A DNA stretch of 64,000 bases from Protula sp. h YS-2021 (lineage: Eukaryota; Annelida; Polychaeta; Sabellida; Serpulidae): positions 2,271,741 through 2,335,740 of the forward strand of contig OX457031.1 of assembly GCA_949752745.1 (NCBI GenBank). The letters are read 5' to 3'. The translations under genes and the position numbers were made by a program. Below the pieces are notes generated by a model that saw only the letters and a list, made by a program, of their open reading frames with translations, had not been told where the DNA came from and ran no database searches. Numbering within the stretch: position 1 is the stretch's first letter; each line of letters starts with the position of its first letter. Shown in pieces: positions 1 to 11,439 of this stretch.

Positions 1-720
1 AACCAAGTGATAGAATCGTCTGAAACGTGTAAAAAACTAATTTGTTAAAGTTGGTTTAGAACCCTGATTTTGACCTTACTACACCATGGTAAAATGTTCA
101 AACTTATTTTATACATCATATGTTGTCAAAAAAAAAAACAAAAATTTGTTCAAGTGGTCTACAACCCTTATTTTTACCCTACTACACCATGGTAAAATGT
201 ATAAACTTATTTTATACATCATATTTTGTCAAAAAAACAAAATTTGTTAAAATTGGTCTAGAACCACCATTTTTCCCACTACTATGACTTTAGAATATTC
301 AAATAAGTAGCATGCTAAATGTTCAAACTTATTTTATATATCATATGGTGTTAAAAACTAAATTTGTTAAAGTTGGTCTAGAACCCTTATTTTTACCCTA
401 CTACACAATGGCAAAATGTTCAAACTTATTTTATGCATCATATTTTGTCAAAAAACAAAATTTGTTAAAGTTGGTCTAGAACCATCATTTTCCCACTACT
501 ATGACTTGAGAATATTCAAATAAGTAGCATGCTAAAATGTTCAAACTTATTTTATATATCATATGGTGTTAAAAACTAAATTTGTTAAAGTTGGTCTAGA
601 ACAACCATTTTTCCACTACTATAACTTTAGAACATTTAAATAAGTAGCATGCTAAACTGTTCAAACTTATTTTATATATTATATGTTATAAAAACCTACA
701 TTTGTTAAATGTGCTTTAGA
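1..720. repeat. Diverged tandem satellite
   Basis: AT-rich units repeat with a core reading AATTTGTTAAAGTTGGTC followed by TAGAACC, recurring near 40, 240, 360, 460, 580 and 700, alternating with TTCAAACTTATTTTATA blocks. No coding potential is seen. Confidence 0.8.
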
Positions 721-755
721 AGTGTCATTTTCCAACTACTATAACATAAAACATA

Positions 756-1035
756 GAGTTGTGAAAATCCCATTCCTTCTCAATTTATTGATCGTTCCCA
801 CGCTCTGAATTAGTGCACTCTGAAATTTATTGATCGTTCCCACGGTCTAGGCCTTGGATGTTTTCAAATTTATCGATCGTTCCCACGGTCTAGGCCTTTG
901 ATGTTTTCAAATTTATCGATCGTTCCCACGGTCTGAACGAGTGCACTCTGAAGTTTTATCGATCGGTTTCCTCCACACTCTGAACGAGTGCACTCTAAAA
1001 TTTATTGATCGGTTTCCCCACACTCTGTACACATG
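756..1035. repeat. Minisatellite, TTTATYGATCG type
   Basis: Units contain AATTTATTGATCGTTCCCAC and GAGTGCACTCTGAA. The same sequence, beginning GAAAATCCCATTCC, reappears at 2,281-2,465, so the two blocks are copies of one interspersed repeat. Confidence 0.75.
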
Positions 1036-1265
1036 TACTTATTCCTATGCTGTGTGGTTAGAACCATTGAAATATGACTAATTAAATATTATCATAATAA
1101 TAGTGAAAATAGCCAAGAAATATAGCCATTATGTTAAAAAAAAAAAAAACAAAAAAAAAAACAAAAAAAAAAAAACAGTCACAGTCACATAATGTCGCAG
1201 AGTCACATGATGTCACAGTCACATGTTATCACATAATGTCACAGAGCCATAAAAGTGAACAAAAA

Positions 1266-1362
1266 ACCAAAAAAAAGTTTGCCCCGATGTGGCATCGATC
1301 CCGGGACTCTCAGGTTGCTAGCCGTTTTGCTCTGCCAAGTGAGCTATCGCGGCTTGACTGTT
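1266..1362 (-). repeat. tRNA-derived SINE head
   Basis: On the minus strand an A-box-like TAGCTCACTTGG is followed by a B-box-like GATCGATGCC, and the ends can form an acceptor-like stem (6 of 7 pairs). The anticodon arm pairs poorly, so a tRNA-derived SINE is more likely than a functional tRNA gene. Confidence 0.5.
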
Positions 1363-1454
1363 GAACGATCTGATAATGACATACATACTTGAAACTAATT
1401 ATGTTCACATAGCAATTACATAGTCATATAGCTATATGACTATGTCCGATACAT

Positions 1455-1640
1455 GCCATGTCTTGGTCCTGGGGGGGTCCGATTCATGTCATGTCTTGGT
1501 CCTGGGGGGGGGGTCCGATTCATGTCATGTCCTGGTCCTGGGGGGGGGGGGTTCGATTCATGTCATGTCTTGATCCTGGGGGGGGGGGGTCTTCTAAGAT
1601 TGAGGACCCGGGGGGGTGTTCTAAGATTGAGGACCTAAGA
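1455..1640. repeat. G-rich 35-bp minisatellite
   Basis: Four units of CATGTCATGTCTTGGTCCTG followed by a G run and TCCGATT. Short reading frames over it are artefacts of the repeat. Confidence 0.8.
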
Positions 1641-1653
1641 TATGAAAGTGATG

Positions 1654-1735
1654 CCCGAGGGCGGGTTCGATCCACCGACCTTCAGATCATGGGTCCGCTT
1701 ACCGGTCCTCTGCTCTACCAACTGAGCCATTCAGG
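1654..1735 (-). repeat. tRNA-derived SINE head
   Basis: Minus strand carries an A box TGGCTCAGTTGG and a B box GGATCGAACCC with a partial acceptor stem. The spacing between the boxes is long for a tRNA, which favours a SINE or tRNA pseudogene. Confidence 0.55.
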
Positions 1736-1799
1736 CCAGAAGGTTAATCAGCAGGAAAATATTCCTCATATGCGGTTGGAATCACGTCACACATGATTG

Positions 1800-2280
1800 A
1801 CAGGTCATGTGACCAATGATGATTGACAGGTCACGTGACTAATGACGTCATGATGATTGACAGGCGACTTAGGGTTATCCTGCTTAGAACTGTCTTAATA
1901 TGCCATAACATCATGATGACGTCATGATAACGTCATGATAACGTCATGATGACGTCATTATAACGTCATGATGATGACGTCATTATAACGTCATGATGAC
2001 GTCATTATGACGTCATTATAACGTCATGATGATGACGTCATTATAACGTCATGATGACGTCATTATAACGTCATCATGATGACGTCATTATAACGTCATG
2101 ATGACGTCATCATGACGTCATTGAACGGGCGCGCGCTCTTTCGATTACCTTTTCAGAACACCCATGCGGATTCGAAAACAATGACATCACTGTTTTCTGA
2201 GCCCCATGGGGCTCCGAAAACACCTCGTGACGTCATTATGACGTCACTTCCTGTTTTCGGAGCCACACTTTTATCCTGCT
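1800..2280 (-). mobile_element. Orphan Maverick/Polinton end with CRE-palindrome array
   Basis: Dense TGACGTCA palindromes (1,900-2,130) lead into a segment that matches the right end of the 12.6-35.0 kb Maverick: a palindrome around GAGCCCCATGGGGCTC, CTTCCTGTTTTCGGAGCC and the terminal ACTTTTATCCTGCT ending at 2,280. No partner left end or gene content is visible nearby, so this looks like a solitary TIR left by deletion or recombination. Confidence 0.6.
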
Positions 2281-2465
2281 GAAAATCCCATTCCTTCTCA
2301 AATTTATTGATCGTTCCCACGCTCTGAACGAGTGCACTCTAAAATTTATCGATCGGGTTTTCCCCCACACTCTGTACGAGTGCACTCTGAAATTTATCGA
2401 TCGGTTTTCCCCCACACTCTGTACGAGTGCACTCTGAAATTTATCGATCGGGTTTTCCCCACAGT
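2281..2465. repeat. Minisatellite, second TTTATCGATCG block
   Basis: Copy of the repeat at 756-1,035, starting GAAAATCCCATTCC, with units GAGTGCACTCTGAAATTTAT. It lies between two Maverick-type ends. Confidence 0.75.
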
Positions 2466-2574
2466 GACGTCATTATGACGTCACTGTTTTAAAAGCCCCA
2501 TGGGGCTATCAAAACACCTCCTGACGTCATTATGACGTCACTTCCTGTTTTTAAACCCCCACTTTTACACTACT
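2466..2574 (-). mobile_element. Second orphan Maverick-type end
   Basis: Repeats the TGACGTCATTATGACGTCAC motif, an AGCCCCATGGGGCT palindrome, CTTCCTGTTTTTAAACCCCC and a terminal ACTTTTACACTACT. Read on the minus strand the end begins AGTAGTGTAAAAGT, close to the intact element's AGTAGGATAAAAGT. Confidence 0.55.
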
Positions 2575-2657
2575 GATTAATCCGTGAGATAGAACCAACT
2601 TCACCGACAGGACCATCCAGTCAGAAACACGGCATCGCAAACAGGACCACCTCATAA

Positions 2658-2659
<2 letters not shown>

Positions 2660-2715
<56 letters not shown>

Positions 2716-2851
2716 AGAGAGAGAGAGAGCGAAAGAGAGGAAGAAAGAAAGAAAGAGAGAGGGGAGGGAGTGCGAGAGATACAGTAAGAGACAGAGTGAG
2801 ACAGAGAGAGATAAAGAGGGAGAGACAGAGAGAGAGAGACACAGAGAGAGA

Positions 2852-2882
<31 letters not shown>

Positions 2883-2959
2883 CGAAAGAGAGGAAGAAAG
2901 AAAGAAAGGAAGAAAGAAAGAAAGAAAGAAAGAACGAAAGAAAGAAAGAGGGAAAGAGC

Positions 2960-2995
<36 letters not shown>

Positions 2996-3014
2996 AAGAA
3001 AGAAAGAAAGAAAG

Positions 3015-3053
<39 letters not shown>

Positions 3054-3185
3054 GAGAGTGGAGGGAGAGAGAGCAAAAAGGAAAGAAAGAAAGAAAGAAA
3101 CAAAGAAAGACAGGACAGAAAGAGAGAGAGAGAGAGAGAGACGGGGGAGAGAGAAAGAGAGAAAGAAAGTGAAAAGGGAAGGAGA
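2660..3185. repeat. (GA)n/(GAAA)n microsatellite
   Basis: Long purine-only GA, GAAA and GGGA tract. Reading frames rich in Ser/Leu/Phe (minus) or Arg/Glu/Lys (plus) are artefacts. Confidence 0.95.
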
Positions 3186-3650
3186 TGAGAGGGAGAGACA
3201 GATATAAAAGGTGGAAAGGGGAACGGGCATCCCAACCTTAGCGCCGAGGAGGGGGGGGGGGGTGGGGGTGCACGAGCGACTGAGAGAGGAACGATAGCTA
3301 TTTTTCTTTCATCGCCACGCTGCCACAATCACCTAAAACCGTGCACCGGGATACAAGGAAGTCATAAATCCGGGGCGTGACATATTGAAAAAGAAAAGCT
3401 ATAAAATCAATCCATAATCGTCTTTGATCTACAACGTCTACAATCATAAATTCTAATGGATAAAGAAAGGGCTTTGGAAATAACAGAGAACAATGATAGT
3501 ACCACTTCGTTTCGTGAAATATTAGCCTTAGGTATGTAATATCTTTTCCAAATATTGTATTTGATTTCGGATTTGATCGCATTGTTAACAAAAAAAGAGT
3601 GCAAGGTATTTTTCCATCCAGGGTGACCCAATGAACTGTTCCGACAACTC
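3186..3650. other. Anonymous non-coding stretch
   Basis: Apart from a G run near 3,250 I see no gene, repeat unit or RNA here. A minus-strand frame (3,298-3,640) is open but matches nothing I recognise. Confidence 0.4.
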
Positions 3651-3980
3651 CTATCTCCACACCCCCCACCCAACAACACCTACCCTGACCCCAAACAACC
3701 CTTACACCACCCCATTCACACTCACAACCCCTACCCTGACCCCACCAACCCCTACACAGCGCCACAACTAACACCACAACCAATACCCCACCATTACCCC
3801 TTCCCCGACCCCACCAACCCCTACCTCTCACAACCCCTACCCCACAACTCCTACCCCCCCCCCCCACCACAACCACTACCCTGACCCCAACAGCCCCTAC
3901 CCCGCTCACAACCCCTACCCCGACCCAAACAACTCCTACCCCGACCCCAACAACCCCTACCCCACCACAGCGCCGACCGT
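3650..3980. repeat. C-rich CCCCTACC-type tandem repeat
   Basis: Irregular repetition of ACAACCCCTACCCYGACCCC. The Gly/Val-rich minus frame over it is an artefact. Confidence 0.8.
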
Positions 3981-4434
3981 TAATTCCTTTGCATATCAAA
4001 AAACTGCAACGTAGGCGTGGAGTTGGGATCGGGAACTGGGGGGAGGGAGGGTGGGGGCGGTGTGGTAGTTAGTAGAACTCTTTGCAGGAACTGAGAATAT
4101 TTTCAGTTTTGTAGCGAGGAAAATACTGACTTTTTTTATTTCATCCTTCACAACGTACTCTCCTCGCGCTAAAGTCAAGAAAACAATTTTAGATATAAAA
4201 AATTACGCTAAATTTTCTATAAAATCATCACCACTAGTGGGATAAAAAAAGTGATAATGTTCAGTGTTTAAGGTCAAGGAAGGAAAAAAATCTTTAAAAA
4301 AAACTTCTCGGGAATCGATTGCATATATCATCGTGACGTCGACATGACATCAATTGACTGGAGTGACGCTATTCGACGTTGCGAGTGCCATTAGCCGACT
4401 TGTAGACGGAACGACATATTTTCAGCAACGTCTA

Positions 4435-4745
4435 CGTCAGTGACGTCTATATAAGGGGTGGGAACGTTTCATGTAGGAAGGGCTGTGGGGGAGGGGGGAG
4501 GGAGTGGGAAGTTGATATAGCGAATTGTCGGTTTGATAGATACAGATTTTAAATCTTAAATGTATTTCTTCTGAAAATGTTCTCGTTCATGACGTCACAG
4601 AAAAGGTGACGTCCATATAAGGAGTGGGAGCGTTTCATGTAGGAAGGGCTGTGGGGGGGGGGGGGAAGTTGATACAGGGAATTCTCGCTTTGATACAGGT
4701 TTTAAATCTTATATGTATTTCTTATGAAAATGTTCTCGTTCGGTG
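4435..4745 (+). repeat. Direct duplication of ~165 bp
   Basis: GTGGGAACGTTTCATGTAGG...AAATGTTCTCGTTC occurs at about 4,455-4,590 and again at 4,625-4,742, with a variable G run in each copy. A TATATAAGG-like motif precedes each. No open frame is supported. Confidence 0.6.
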
Positions 4746-5560
4746 CCGCTGTTTAAACAGACACCTCAAACTAGAGGCGGACGTGGGGTGAGTGGGTGGG
4801 GAAGGGGGGGGGGGGGGAAGAATACAATTTGCAGTCAGGCCAAATGAATTTCCATTCATAAAAACTACCGCATATATTTCTCCTTTGTTATTTTCCACGT
4901 TCGTGAGCTCGAAAAGTTCACTGTAAATGTTTGCACTGTGTGAATGAGAAGGTCAGGAGTTGGCATTGTGAGGTGGGGGGAGGGGGGGGGGGCGAGGGAG
5001 GGAGGGGGGAGGGGGAGGAGGGACGGGGAGGAGGGGAAGGCAGTAAGCCGTAGATCTTGCGTGAGATTTACGACTATATCAGGGGTTGATTCACATGTAT
5101 TGAACCACTAATTTGACAAACTCACTATCCTCAAACATATGCTTCGTTGATTCAGGTCAGGGCACAATAAAAAAAAGTTGACCTTTAGATCAACATTTTC
5201 CGTAACTGGTCAATAATATCCTCATGTTTTTAAGTCGATATGTATCTTGTTTCATGGTGAAATTAGAAATTGATTAGAAATCAATTCAATATCTATCAAC
5301 TTATCTGTTCTGGTTAATACAGGAAAAACTATTAACTTGGTAATCGACCAATCAGATTACAGCATTTACCAAAGTCACCATTTGGCATCCCCATCCTCAC
5401 ACCCCTCCGCAAAAAAGTGCTACCCCCCTCCCTCCAAAAAAAAAAAAAAAAAAAAAATGGGACCCCTAAATCAATTCCAATTTTCAATAGTTTTGACCTC
5501 GGTGTATTTTGTTATGGAAAGATCCAATAGGACCGTTTTGGTTTTGTCCCACTGGTGGTT
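4746..5560. other. Anonymous G-rich then AT-rich stretch
   Basis: G-rich low complexity at 4,790-5,040, then unique-looking DNA. No gene, RNA or repeat family recognised. Confidence 0.4.
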
Positions 5561-5564
5561 CGTT

Positions 5565-5815
5565 GCTGTCCAACAGCCAACCTCTACGTTGGTCCGTTGC
5601 TGCCCAACAGCCAACCTCTACAGTGGTCCGTTGTTGTCCAACAGGCAACCTCTACGGCTGTTCGGTCTGTTTTCTGCAAACCCTTTTTTACTCCGCAGAC
5701 CCACAGGGGATTCCCCGAAAATACTACTCATAAAAAAAAGAAGGACTACTTTTTAAGATATCCATCCGCTCTCTGCTTATACAGAGGTCAGCTGTTTTAT
5801 AGCAAACACTGGAGG
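5565..5815 (+). mobile_element. GTTGTT-type MITE with internal minisatellite
   Basis: Starts with three units of CCAACAGCCAACCTCTAC, then TCTGTTTTCTGCAAACCC and CTCCGCAGACCC, and ends AGAGGTCAGCTGTTTTATAG. It is the same family as copies at 9.5, 11.3, 47.0, 51.3 and 57.0 kb. The family ends are inverted repeats of the form GTTGTTNTNNAACAGCYRAC. Confidence 0.6.
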
Positions 5816-6570
5816 TCTTTTATGGGGTTTCGGTCTAGTTTGACTGGTTGCAAACATTTTTTTTCATATTTTGATATTTTTTTAAATCCTTTCTATATTT
5901 AGCTTTCAAGAATATCTGCATCATTTGTAACAGCAAAAAAAAAATAAATAAATAAATAAATACGTCACTGGACATACAAACCTGGTCTGTTATTGTTGCC
6001 TGTGATATGTTTTAACTAAAATTATTCGTTTTGGTTAATTCCTACATAAATTTATGTGCTTTTTGATATTTATTTCTTTATTTTATTTATTATTTTTATT
6101 TATATATTTTTTACTTTATTTATTTACTATTGTTATTATTTATAATATTGATTTTTATGTTTGCATTTTTTACTTTCATTTATTAATTATTATTTTATTC
6201 TTTTTTCTTTTTATTTATTAACATACATTTTTTTGGTGTTGAAAAATAAAGAACAAAATATGCAGCGCATTTGTGGAATTGCAGAGCTATTTCAAAATAG
6301 CTCTCGAAAGGATTGTCACTGGGGTTTGAGTAAGAAGGTAAATAAACCGCATGTAGACTCAGTGTAAATATGAAATCTTTGCCTTTCAAGGTTAACTCAT
6401 CCCACCAACCCTCCACTCCCAGCCCCGCCACCCCCAACCCGCACCCTCAACACCCCAACGCCGCCCCTCTTAAAATATGTTTGCCACTCAGTTTGATATA
6501 GAGTAGAACTGACAATAAGAACCTCGAATTATATTTTTTAGTTTGAAAGTGGGTGTTAATGAATGGTTAT
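5816..6570. other. AT-rich anonymous stretch
   Basis: T-rich low complexity (6,050-6,220) and unique-looking DNA. No supported feature. Confidence 0.4.
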
Positions 6571-6579
6571 TTTGATGTT

Positions 6580-6580
6580 C

Positions 6581-6664
<84 letters not shown>
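6580..6664. repeat. (GT)n microsatellite
   Basis: About 42 GT dinucleotides followed by a G run. All Cys/Val and Thr/His reading frames over it are artefacts. Confidence 0.98.
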
Positions 6665-6668
<4 letters not shown>

Positions 6669-6954
6669 GGGGGGGGGGGTTGGGAGAGGGAGGGGGTATA
6701 GAGGACTCAACCCATTGCTGTTCCATAAATTTGTTTGTGGGAAACACAAAATCCTTCACAATTGACCACGGGACGAATTCGAACACGCGACCTGAAGATT
6801 TTCAATTCAAGCCATCAATAAGGAAATTAAAACACATTGTAAAATAATTTCAAGTATCAAAAATCAGTCTCAGAGATTTATAATTTAAAATTTCGAAATG
6901 ATACTAATTTAATGAGAAAATAAAAATATTTTCTCTTACGGGTGTTTAATTAGA

Positions 6955-7180
6955 TATGAGCCTAGATAAATTAGAGATATGAGTACGGATAAATTAGAGA
7001 TATATCCAGATAACTTTAAAGATATGTCTCCAGACAAATTAGAGATATATCCATGTAAATTAAAGATATGATTCCGGATAAATTAGAGCTCTGCGTCAAT
7101 ATAAAGTGCAGATAAGAGTCTAGATAAATTGGAGATAGAACCAGATAAATTAGAGATATATCTAGAGAAATGGGAGATAA
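6955..7180. repeat. ~22-bp minisatellite, AGATAAATTAGAGATAT
   Basis: Diverged repetition of CCAGATAAATTAGAGATATG. No coding potential. Confidence 0.7.
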
Positions 7181-7239
7181 CAGCAGCATGCACCAGAAAT
7201 TAAACAAAACATACATATAAATCAATTGGCTATCTTTAA

Positions 7240-7646
7240 AATTGTTAAACTTACTCGTCCCTCCCCCTCCCCTCTCAGCCCCCCCCCCTCCCCCCCCCCC
7301 ATCCTCAGTGAGTAAAATTATAACCTGAACAAAAAATTATCACGAAAAATTTATATTTATTTCCTGAATTCTATATGGTCACCAATTCGTAAATGTATTA
7401 AATTTACTTGGACGGAAGGGGCATTCGTAATCAGTCCTTCCACAGGCTTACCCCGACTTCTCCTACCACCCCCTCCCCCCTCCCTCAGTGAGTAAAATAG
7501 ATAACCTGAACAAAAAAATGATCACGAAAATTTAGGAATTCTTTTCATACTTTTGGTTATTACAAAAAACTGTATTGCATTGTCTTTTTTTTGGTGGGGG
7601 GAGGGGGAGGGGGGACGGGTGGGTGGGTCGGGTGAAAAATACTCAC
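7240..7646. other. Intron start and low-complexity DNA
   Basis: The segment next to 7,646 is the 5' end of an intron of the leftward gene at 7,647-8,543 (donor GTGAGT at 7,646-7,641). The rest contains C/G-rich low complexity and a short duplicated AGTGAGTAAAATA segment (near 7,306 and 7,487). No downstream exon could be recognised. Confidence 0.5.
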
Positions 7647-8543
7647 CGGTATTATATATCTCCTTCCCATCAGCATTGGTATTTTTAAGATGTCGCTGTG
7701 AGATTGAATGAAATCCAGAGTTGAAATCAGCGTCCCATCAAACAACATATCCCCGTTGCTATAGCCATACCAATCAGCATCCCACGTCTCCATGGAAACG
7801 TTAAACATGCTTTTGAATACAGGGAATCCATATTTATTACAATGAGGTGCTAAAATTATCGTCCATCCGAGATTACACGCGAATTGGAGAAAGTTCGTTT
7901 GATTGGCGATCGCGAACGCTCGTGTGTTTTCGACAAACAATACCGGTTTGACGTCAAAATCGCGTTGCATTGACGCGATAACGCGTAACGAATTATAGAA
8001 GAAATTTAGACTTGTATGAGTATAATACATAGTTGTAAAAAATATTAATTTGTATTTCTTATCTTGAATATCTCCACATAAGTGAATATCCGAAATATTG
8101 TTGAAGGTCATATTTATCGGGCATTCATATTCATTCGAGAAATTCAATCTATCCGAAATATTGTGATTAATAGGTTTGAATTTCGACTCCATGACGTCAT
8201 TTCCGGTCGTGACATCATAGCCGGAAGTCGTCTCTACGGCCCCAATACCAATCGATCTTCTATCCATATCGTGCGCTGGATTGGACTTTGCCGTAAGTGA
8301 GTTCCACTCGGCATTGACGTCACTTCCGTTGTTTTGCGTCAACAGTGAGCGAATGATATCGACACTTTCCGACGCCTCTCCGCGAATCGTTATCACCACT
8401 TTGCCGTTAATAGTTTGAACGATATACAAATCGCTTTGATATCTGTTCAATTGATAATTTACGAAAATAGCTATCCATATCGCAGAGAATACAAAACAAC
8501 ACAGATAAAATAAATACCTTATAAACTGATTATGCGATAACAT
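7647..8543 (-). CDS. First coding exon of a type II membrane glycosyltransferase-like protein (host gene)
   Basis: The exon encodes 299 codons from an ATG at 8,543. Residues ~8-30 form one hydrophobic segment (FYLCCFVFSAIWIAIFV) after a short N-terminus, as in type II Golgi membrane proteins. A lumenal region with several N-x-S/T sites follows (for example NMTF, NISD, NQTN). The C-terminal part (KLIFFTTMYYTHTSLNFFYNS; YGYSNGDMLFD; MGRR) resembles nucleotide-sugar-transferase-like proteins of invertebrates from memory of the family. Reading frame beyond codon 299 runs into low complexity, while GTGAGT at 7,646-7,641 is a strong splice donor in phase 0. The gene is therefore spliced and partial here; its 3' exons were not found. 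Exact substrate unknown. Confidence 0.65.
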
Positions 8544-9282
8544 GGTTTTTACTACTGCACTATTACCAACTATTTTTAATTTATTTTTTTTCTTGCAAAT
8601 ATATTTTTAAGATATCTAGGGGAAGAATTATTCACCGCTTCGTAGCGCAACGGCAAAAATTGTATTCGCATCCAGGGCAACAGCTAATAATGTTAATTTT
8701 ATTACTATATTCGTCTTTCTGTGTCCTTTTTTTATCCACAAAATGCCACTTAAAATTCTACAACAATTAAGCCGTTCTCTAATTGGTCACACAGTGAGTC
8801 CTTTCTTTTCTGTCATTTTTACACGTGATTCTACTATGTGGCATGAATGCGTATTTTCCCCCCTTTATAAAAAAGGCCAAAAAAGAACATGACCAAATGC
8901 CTTTTTTTCCACTTGAAAAAGTCCAAGTCAATATCCAGTGAGGATCCGCCCTACCTATGTGAGCCACACTAATCCTTCCCCACGTTTACTCATTGCACAC
9001 AGGAATGCCGTTCTGTAGTAGCGGGTGCCAAGGTCATTACTCGCTTCTATTTTGAGCTCCTTTTTTCGGACACCATAATCTCTTCTGAATAAGACCCTCA
9101 AGTTGCACTCGATAAAAAAGCAGGGTAGTATAGGCATTTCACTGTACGCCGTAGTTTTGTTTCATTTCATATCGGCGCTTTGAACGGCAAATGAGTACAT
9201 CTCAAATTCTTGTTGTTATTTTATTTCGTACCTTTCTTACCAAAATGTTAAGAAACAGGCAAAATGTAGAGAAACAGATATT
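8544..9282. other. Upstream region of the 7.6-8.5 kb gene; nothing else recognised
   Basis: It must include 5' UTR or promoter of the leftward gene, but no convincing TATA or initiator can be assigned. No repeat family or RNA gene recognised. Confidence 0.35.
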
Positions 9283-9658
<376 letters not shown>

Positions 9659-9662
9659 TTAA

Positions 9663-9740
9663 TAAGAACGATTATTATTATTATTATTACTATTATCATT
9701 ATTATTATTACTATTATTATTATTATTACTTCTACTTTAC

Positions 9741-9829
<89 letters not shown>

Positions 9830-9830
9830 G
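9663..9830. repeat. (ATT)n microsatellite, second block
   Basis: Almost pure ATT triplets with a few ACT interruptions. Confidence 0.98.
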
Positions 9831-10090
9831 AGGGGAGGAACCAATCAAAAGCGTCAACCAATACTGACACGAGAGGCGTATGAATCCAATCAGAACTGCT
9901 TGCGTGCGGTCATAAGGAAAAAGTCACGAGTATTGTGATGTACTCCTTTTTTTTTTTTTTTTTTTTTTTGCTGTGACATTTCCGACGAATTTCAGTGACT
10001 GCTACCGTGGAACTCACTTTGCAACGAACTACAATTTTAGTTACTTATGAATTGAGCAAGAATGACTAAAAGACAGAAGAATGCCAACTG
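9831..10090. other. Anonymous stretch
   Basis: Includes a T20 run at about 9,950. No gene or repeat recognised. Confidence 0.4.
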
Positions 10091-10099
10091 CGACCAAGC

Positions 10100-10610
10100 A
10101 AATAAAAGGGATGTGAACCGATTGATTAGACAGAACCGATTAGATAAAACACCATAATCTCTTCTGAATAAAACACTCAAGTTTTATTAGATAGAATCGA
10201 TTAGATAGAACCGGCTGGAAACATCTGTGAACCGATTAGATGGAACCGATAAAATAGAACCGATTAGACACAGCCGATTAGAAACATGTTTGAACCGATT
10301 AGATAAAACGGATTAGACAGAGCCGATAAGATAGAACCGATTAGATAGAATCGATTAGACAGAGCCGATTAGATAGAACTGATTAGATAGAACCTATTAG
10401 AAGAACCGATTAGAAAAATGTTTGAACCGATTAGCTAGAGCCGATTGGGTAGAATCGATTAGTTAGAATCAATTGTAAAGAGCCGATTAGATAGAATCGA
10501 TTAGATAGAACCGGCTGGAAACATCTGTGAACGGATTAGATGGAACCTATTAGTTAGAACCGATTAGATATAACCGATTAGCTAGAACCGATTAGATAAA
10601 ACCGATTGGA
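10100..10610. repeat. 12-bp minisatellite, GATTAGATAGAACC
   Basis: More than 30 degenerate copies of AACCGATTAGATAG. One short piece (10,150-10,180) shares CACCATAATCTCTTCTGAAT with 9,069-9,090. Confidence 0.85.
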
Positions 10611-10629
10611 ACCAAGCTGCCCAACAGTT

Positions 10630-10975
10630 GACTGAAGAGCGAGACCGTGTACAGACGTAAGTCTTCATCTACACCACCAACAGCTGCCTACATCACCAAC
10701 AGCTGCCTAAACCACCAACAGCTGCCAGATAGCCGACAGAAGGTCGAGATCGTGTACAGACGTAAGTCTTCATCTACACCACCAACAGCTGCCTACACCG
10801 CCAACAGCTGCCAGCCGGCCGACAGAAGGTCGAGATCAGGTTCAGACGTAAGTCTTCATCTGCATCACCAACGGCTGCCTACACCACCAACAGCTGCCTA
10901 CACCACCAACAGCTGCCAGACAGCCGACAGAAGGTCCAGATCATTTACAAACGTAAGTCTTCCATTAAAAAAAAA
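10630..10975 (+). repeat. Compound tandem repeat with GTAAGT donors
   Basis: Four higher-order units, each containing ACAGACGTAAGTCTTCATC and multiple CACCAACAGCTGCC copies. Each unit carries a consensus GTAAGT splice donor. The open frame at 10,647-10,988 is a by-product of the repeat; a tandemly multiplied exon end is possible but not shown. Confidence 0.75.
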
Positions 10976-11253
10976 TCACATTCACTAATTTCTGGCTGCT
11001 TTGGATTTGCTTCCCTCCTCTGCCCTTGGCCTTTGGGGAAATCTTGAAACTACGTCCAGCCGCTCAGCCAGGGGCAGAAATTACCTTATCCGTAAACGTG
11101 AGTCTTCAATTTAAAAAAAAAAATTGTTTGGCTTAAACTATTTGACTGTCTGAGATCACGAGCTTCCGAAACAGATGATTAGCAGTGGTGTGGATAAAAC
11201 GCACCCCCCCTCCCTCCCCCCTGACATGCATCATGGAGGTTAACAGTTGTTGT

Positions 11254-11439
11254 GTTGTTGTTCAACAGCCAACCTCTACGACGGTTCACTCTGTCGTGTA
11301 TAACGCCTTTTCACTCCGCAGACTCCTCCATAATAACAGTCATTAAAAGGGAACTACTTTTTCTTAACAAAATATCCATCCGCTTTGTGTTTATACATAA
11401 CAGATAGATCTCAACAGAGGTCAGCTGTTCTATAACAAC
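11254..11439 (+). mobile_element. GTTGTT-type MITE, compact full-length copy
   Basis: Ends are imperfect inverted repeats: GTTGTTGTTCAACAGCCAAC at the left and AGGTCAGCTGTTCTATAACA ending AC at the right. The 186-bp body has no coding capacity. This copy defines the family boundaries used for the other copies. Confidence 0.65.

Noticed and set aside
1266..1735. Functional tRNA genes
   Set aside because: A and B boxes are present, but the anticodon arms do not pair properly and spacing is wrong; SINE heads are more likely.
2621..3328. Ser/Leu/Phe-rich and Arg/Glu-rich open frames of 130-235 codons
   Set aside because: They are translations of the GA/GAAA microsatellite; no unique sequence supports them.
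3298..3999. 233-codon minus frame with Gly/Val-rich start
   Set aside because: The first half translates a C-rich tandem repeat. The second half has no recognisable domain and no splice or promoter support.
6553..6847. Cys/Val and His/Thr repeat proteins
   Set aside because: Translations of (GT)n.
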